Below, one piece after another: positions 60,130 to 64,000 of a stretch of 64,000 bases of DNA. Position 1 is the stretch's first letter, and each line of letters starts with the position of its first letter. A program made the translations under genes and the position numbers. The notes under the pieces were generated by a model, which was not told the DNA's origin, did no database searches, and saw nothing but the letters and a program-made list of their open reading frames with translations. Source of the stretch: Sinotaia quadrata (taxonomy: Eukaryota; Mollusca; Gastropoda; Architaenioglossa; Viviparidae); NCBI GenBank assembly GCA_028829895.1, contig CM054180.1, forward strand, positions 111,527,135 through 111,591,134, written 5' to 3'.

Positions 60130-60333
60130 CCAGTGCAATTCACTTTTGTTTAAAGGGAGGTAACATTTTCGAATCCATTTTTTAATGACATAGTTAATTT
60201 CCCTTCAGCCGCCACACGTGACGGATAACGTGACAAGGGCGGTCGCAGCCATTTGTTATACATTTGTCATGGTGCACATACAGAAAGAGAATTCTATAAT
60301 CTTTGTCATCCAAGTGCCGTGATACTGTCACAG
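60130..60333 (+). promoter_or_regulatory. promoter-like block and non-coding exon 1 of gene 6
   Basis: It has AAAGGGAGGTAACATTTTCG, CACACGTGACGG then AACGTGAC (here true CACGTG at the first site), GGTCGCAGCCATTTG and the donor CTGTCACAG|GTAATG at 60333/60334. TGACGTACG has become TGACATAGT. An upstream ATG at about 60269 opens a short frame that stops before the donor, so it does not overlap the main start. Confidence 0.5.
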
Positions 60334-60778
60334 GTAATGGCGAATCTAACATAAAATAATGTCAAGTCATTGTCAGCATCGCTTCGATACCATTTGCTAG
60401 ATAATGTGTAAGAATGCTGAACAATCGTTAAGTCTACTTTCGGTTTCGTTGGATTTAGGGTGAAATGGCGCATGAATGCACTTGAATGAACTTAAAAGCA
60501 AACAGAAATTTTTGATACAAATATTCGCTGTGGGCGAGGAGATATAATCATCACATTCTACGCATGGTATGCAATTTCAAAGGTCTTTTACCTAGTAGGT
60601 GGATTGCATATGTATTTATATATATATATATATCTTACGTTATTACTGTATTACGTATCTCGCTTTCAATGCATTATTAAAGCAATAATTTTACCACATT
60701 CGTCCATTAGTGTTTAATTTGATTATAATATTATAGTGGTTTTCCTCATTAATTCATTATATTTATTTTTAGTTTTCA

Positions 60779-61888
60779 ATGGCGACATTAAACATGGACC
60801 ACGTAGAAACCGAATGTCCCATTTGCCATGAAAATTATATCGAGCCGAAAATTCTACCTTGCGCCCATTTGCTGTGTCGTAACTGTCTCATCAACTGGGT
60901 CAAGACAAGTACAGAGGCGAATTGTCCACTCTGTCGCAGCGCCATCAACGAACTCAAGGACAGTAACTCAAGGAGCTTGGAAGATCTTGTAGACTCTTTG
61001 CCAACTGATCATGCAATGTCTGCAATAGTGGAGAGTTATAAAATTATTTCTCAGCGACATGTGTGTTGCGTACACACTAATACAGATGCCGTGTCATTTT
61101 GTCTACATTGTAGTATCATGCTGTGTCAATTCTGTGTTGAATATCACCACACACTACCGACCACTTCCTCGCATAAAACAGAAAATTTATCAACACTGAC
61201 CTCTGAACGATTGGCCGTTTTCCGACAATCGCCATGTTCTGCACATCCCAATAAAACATCAAAACTGTTTTGCTCGACTCACGGCGTTTCTATCTGCCAT
61301 TTATGCGCTTCATCAAAGCATCGTGCCTGTCAGGAAGTGACAGATCTGAATGAAATATTAGAGAAACACAAACAGTCGTTTGCAGAAATGGAAGACATTT
61401 TGACAAAAACGGAGTCCTGTCTCAATGAGACTTTGGCGAATGTAGAAGATTTAGTTGTAATGGCAGAGGAAGATACGAAGTCTGCTTATAATAAGATAGA
61501 TTCCACGTGTGACGACCTTATAATCTGTGTGGAATCATGTAGAAATAAATTGAAGAAAATACTTAAAGATTCAGAGGAAGGTTTTAAGGCAGCAGTTGAA
61601 GACAGGAAGTCGTATTTAGCGCGGAGTATTGGACTCATGACGTCACACAAACTTCTTCTAAAACGAGTACAGCAAACTGCTTCCAGCAGTGTACAGGTTG
61701 CTATGGCAACTATGATCCAAAACCGCGTCAAGGACCTTACCTCTACTGTATCACTACCTTTAGATATGAAGCCAATGGAAATAACGAAACTGATTATTGA
61801 CGAGGAGGCAACATCACGCGTGAAGAGTGAACTGGAAAAAATAAGTCACATGACAGTGATCTCGCCAATGCGGAACTCGTTTTTACAG
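60779..61888 (+). CDS. gene 6 exon 2: RING, B-boxes, coiled coil
   Basis: The exon encodes 370 codons. The acceptor is TTATTTTTAG, where the others have TTATTTTCAG; the donor is TTTACAG|GTTTAC, weaker than GTGGAC in the other copies. The RING is CPIC ... CAHLLCRNC ... CPLC. B-box 1 has CQFC and EYHHTLPTTS. The coiled-coil region carries more replacements than the others (ILTKTESCLNETLANVEDLV). Confidence 0.85.
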
Positions 61889-62702
61889 GTTTACATTGGA
61901 AATGTTTTAGCATAACATTATATATAACTGTGCATCACTTCTTTCTTTCTTGTTTTGTTTTACTTTTAATTGTAATGATTTCATTAATGCACAAGGTCTG
62001 ATATGAAAGCTATATTCAATATTTAAAAGTATTAGATTAGAGAATTTGGAAATAATATCCTGTAGTCTTTTTATAGTGCTATTATCTCGATTACGTCAAT
62101 GTATGTACGTATGTAAAAATTAATAGTTGGTCGTTGTGTACATTGTATTTTAATATAGTACAGTTATGCTATACTTATATAATATAAAGCATATGTATGT
62201 GTAAGATATTTTATAGAGGTGAGCATTCATTATTAAAAGACATAAGTTTGATTATTTGATGATGAGATTAAAGTTTTGTTCATGCTGAAGTATCGTAGTT
62301 GGTACATTACAGTTGCTATCTTCATTACAGATTGAAGAATTGCAATAAAACCTTTTCATTTTCCAGACCACGATCACTCTTGCAGAACGCATAACAAGAA
62401 AGTACTCATGGCACACTTTAGCGTTAATAGATTCCATAGTGAATGGCTTTTAAAATATATATATATATATAATTTTCTAATTGTAATTACATACAAGTAA
62501 TTGTTAATTGGAGGACATAATTATTTTTTTCTCAGCAATTATAATTGTTATCTTACAGAAAGCCTGGATGTTTCATGACAACTGCGGAAGTAACATTACC
62601 TTGAACTGTAACAGACAGACTGCGCAGGTGAAAGACACAGTAGATCATTCCAACAGATTGGTCATCTCCAAAGAACCAATGTCTTCCAACAATCTGTATG
62701 AG
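60779..62702 (+). CDS. gene 6 (5' part): TRIM-like RING/B-box/coiled-coil-NHR E3 ligase
   Basis: Exons 2 (60779-61888) and 3 (62559-62702) are in the window; exons 4-6 should lie to the right. Intron 1 is only 439 bp, about half its length elsewhere, because its middle part is missing. Zinc ligands and W40 are kept (INWVK). The intron after exon 3 contains a dispersed repeat that runs off the window, so the NHR exons are further away than in other copies or may be lost. Confidence 0.7.
62559..62702 (+). CDS. gene 6 exon 3 (NHR segment 1)
   Basis: The exon is 144 bp. It reads KAWMFHDNCGSNITLNCNRQ, TAQV, patch KDTVDHSNR, LVISKEPMSSNNLYE, with donor GAG|GTAACA. Confidence 0.75.
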
Positions 62703-62882
62703 GTAACATATTCATGGAAACTTATAATTGGACAACTGGTTAAAAGCTGTTTGGGAGGTTGTGTAATCCAGTACTTCTTTACGTTAATGAAGAAAACTTA
62801 CCGGATAATAAGATATAACTTGCTTCCAAAGTATATAAACATATGATGATGAATTGTAATGCAATATGAGACTCCATCACTG

Positions 62883-62884
<2 letters not shown>

Positions 62885-62928
<44 letters not shown>

Positions 62929-62929
62929 G
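62885..62929. repeat. (ATT)n microsatellite
   Basis: About 15 ATT repeats in intron 3 of gene 6; the other units have two to five at this place (for example 26320 and 50703). Confidence 0.9.
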
Positions 62930-63126
62930 ATAAACGGACTAAACAAACAGTTAAGAAATATCAGTAAATTTATTATAAATTCCTTCTCTAATAACGTCCT
63001 CACTTTGATTTCTATGACACCTGTTTGTGCTACAAAAATACCAACTGTACTCTTTCTCTGTCTGCCCGTGTTGTTTGACACTTAATTACAGTTCAGACTG
63101 TGTATGTGGAAACAGCTCCTTCTCAC

Positions 63127-64000
63127 TGTTATATGATGGGGAATTTCCCCATATATTTATATAAATTTTCATGATATGCTTTTTAAATTGAACACTATTT
63201 GTAATTTGAATGATGTATATTGCATCATGCTTGTTTCTTTTACTGACCAGTCTTTAGTACTTGCGTGAGATAGGTGAGTGAGTGTTTGTTGTAGATTTGT
63301 GTGATCAATGGCCAATAAACGGATTAATTTGCGGCATGTGTGTGTTTTTGGATTCATTGTACTGGATCGGATGAGGTGGTCAGAAGTTGTTAAGAAAGTA
63401 ATAAGATTATTAGCTCTAGGTAATTGGCCAGATGAGAGTGTGTCTAACAGTCACATGTTTGATTTCAAAGGAGATAAAAGTGATAGAAAATGTTACTGTT
63501 ACTCTTTTTCCAATTGTCTCTTGGGGTGAGCGTTTTCGAAATTGGGTCCCTCCCTACATTGGGTTGTACATGGAGATGTAAAACCCTGGTTGGATAATGG
63601 TTTCTGGCTTTTTGTTTCTGAATTTGATTTATGTTTGGTTTCATCTTGATCTTTGATTTCAACAACATGGGCTTTGGAATCTATTCCTGATGTGATATCA
63701 AGTCCTATTGAGAGTCTACCAGTGTGTGTACGTCACTCCAGTGCATCCGATAAGTTTTGATCATGAAACTGACTACAGTGTGGCTTCAATTTGTTCTAAG
63801 TGGCATTATGATGACACTATTATATACTATATATTTATCTAAATCTTGTTAACTTTTCTTTTATTAAAATTCTTGTTAATATTTTAACCTCCATATTTGT
63901 TAGTGAAGTAATTTCTATAATTTCTATGTGTTACCGTAGTCTGAAGGTATAATCTAATGATTACGTCTTGTTCTCTCTTCGTCTATTTATAATCGTCAAA
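63127..64000 (+). mobile_element. dispersed repeat, LTR-like, copy 2 (runs off the window)
   Basis: Unit-type sequence stops at CTCACTG and the insert starts near TGTTATATGATGGGGAATTT. Shared blocks with copy 1 begin at about 63197 and continue to the window end. A TG start suits an LTR, but the right end is not visible. It lies in the predicted intron 3 of gene 6. Confidence 0.5.

Noticed and set aside
1..64000. CRISPR arrays, tRNA or rRNA genes, bacterial operons
   Set aside because: No spaced direct repeats of CRISPR type and no recognisable tRNA or rRNA were seen; introns and TE content show an animal genome.

Overview
The window looks like animal nuclear DNA. It is AT-rich, intron-containing and full of (TG)n microsatellites. 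GT-AG introns with animal-type splice sites, AATAAA poly(A) signals and decayed hAT, LINE and LTR-like elements support this. A lophotrochozoan, perhaps a mollusc, is my best guess from the large TRIM-like tandem family and the repeat style, but no marker in the window proves it.

Almost everything belongs to one tandem array on the + strand with a period of about 12-13.5 kb. Each unit carries one six-exon gene. It has a non-coding exon 1 with a conserved promoter-like block, and exon 2, which is exactly 1110 bp (370 aa) in every copy and encodes a RING finger, two B-boxes and a coiled coil. Exons 3, 4 and 5 (about 144, 123 and 184 bp) together encode a ~150-aa domain that I read as a Neuralized homology repeat (NHR). 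A short exon 6 encodes the C-terminus and is followed by a shared AATAAA. The predicted proteins of about 533-554 aa would be RING/B-box/coiled-coil (TRIM-like) E3 ubiquitin ligases with an NHR ligand-binding end. I assembled the exon structure by comparing the copies: splice sites and reading phases are conserved across units.

Layout: gene 1 (only exons 4-6, about 2.1-5.3 kb), gene 2 (9.8-17.3 kb), gene 3 (23.5-31.1 kb), gene 4 (35.1-43.5 kb), gene 5 (47.5-54.6 kb) and gene 6 (60.1 kb to beyond the right edge; exons 1-3 visible). The 4-6 kb between genes is also homologous between units. It differs through microsatellites, 30-bp and 44-68-bp tandem repeats, deletions and insertions. The insertions include a decayed hAT transposase, a LINE 3' fragment, a 746-bp hAT-like and a 284-bp Mutator-like non-autonomous element with target duplications, and a solo-LTR-like insert carrying heat-shock-element and TATA motifs.

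The most interesting signal is in the NHR exons. Framework residues are almost invariant, while a few short patches differ at nearly every residue between the five visible copies. With the fixed RING/B-box half, this is the pattern expected of a diversifying family of recognition proteins coupled to ubiquitylation, possibly innate immune; that role is inference. Further oddities are an upstream reading frame overlapping the start codon in three genes, an inverted promoter/exon-1 copy, copy-specific C-termini, and lost key residues in gene 3.
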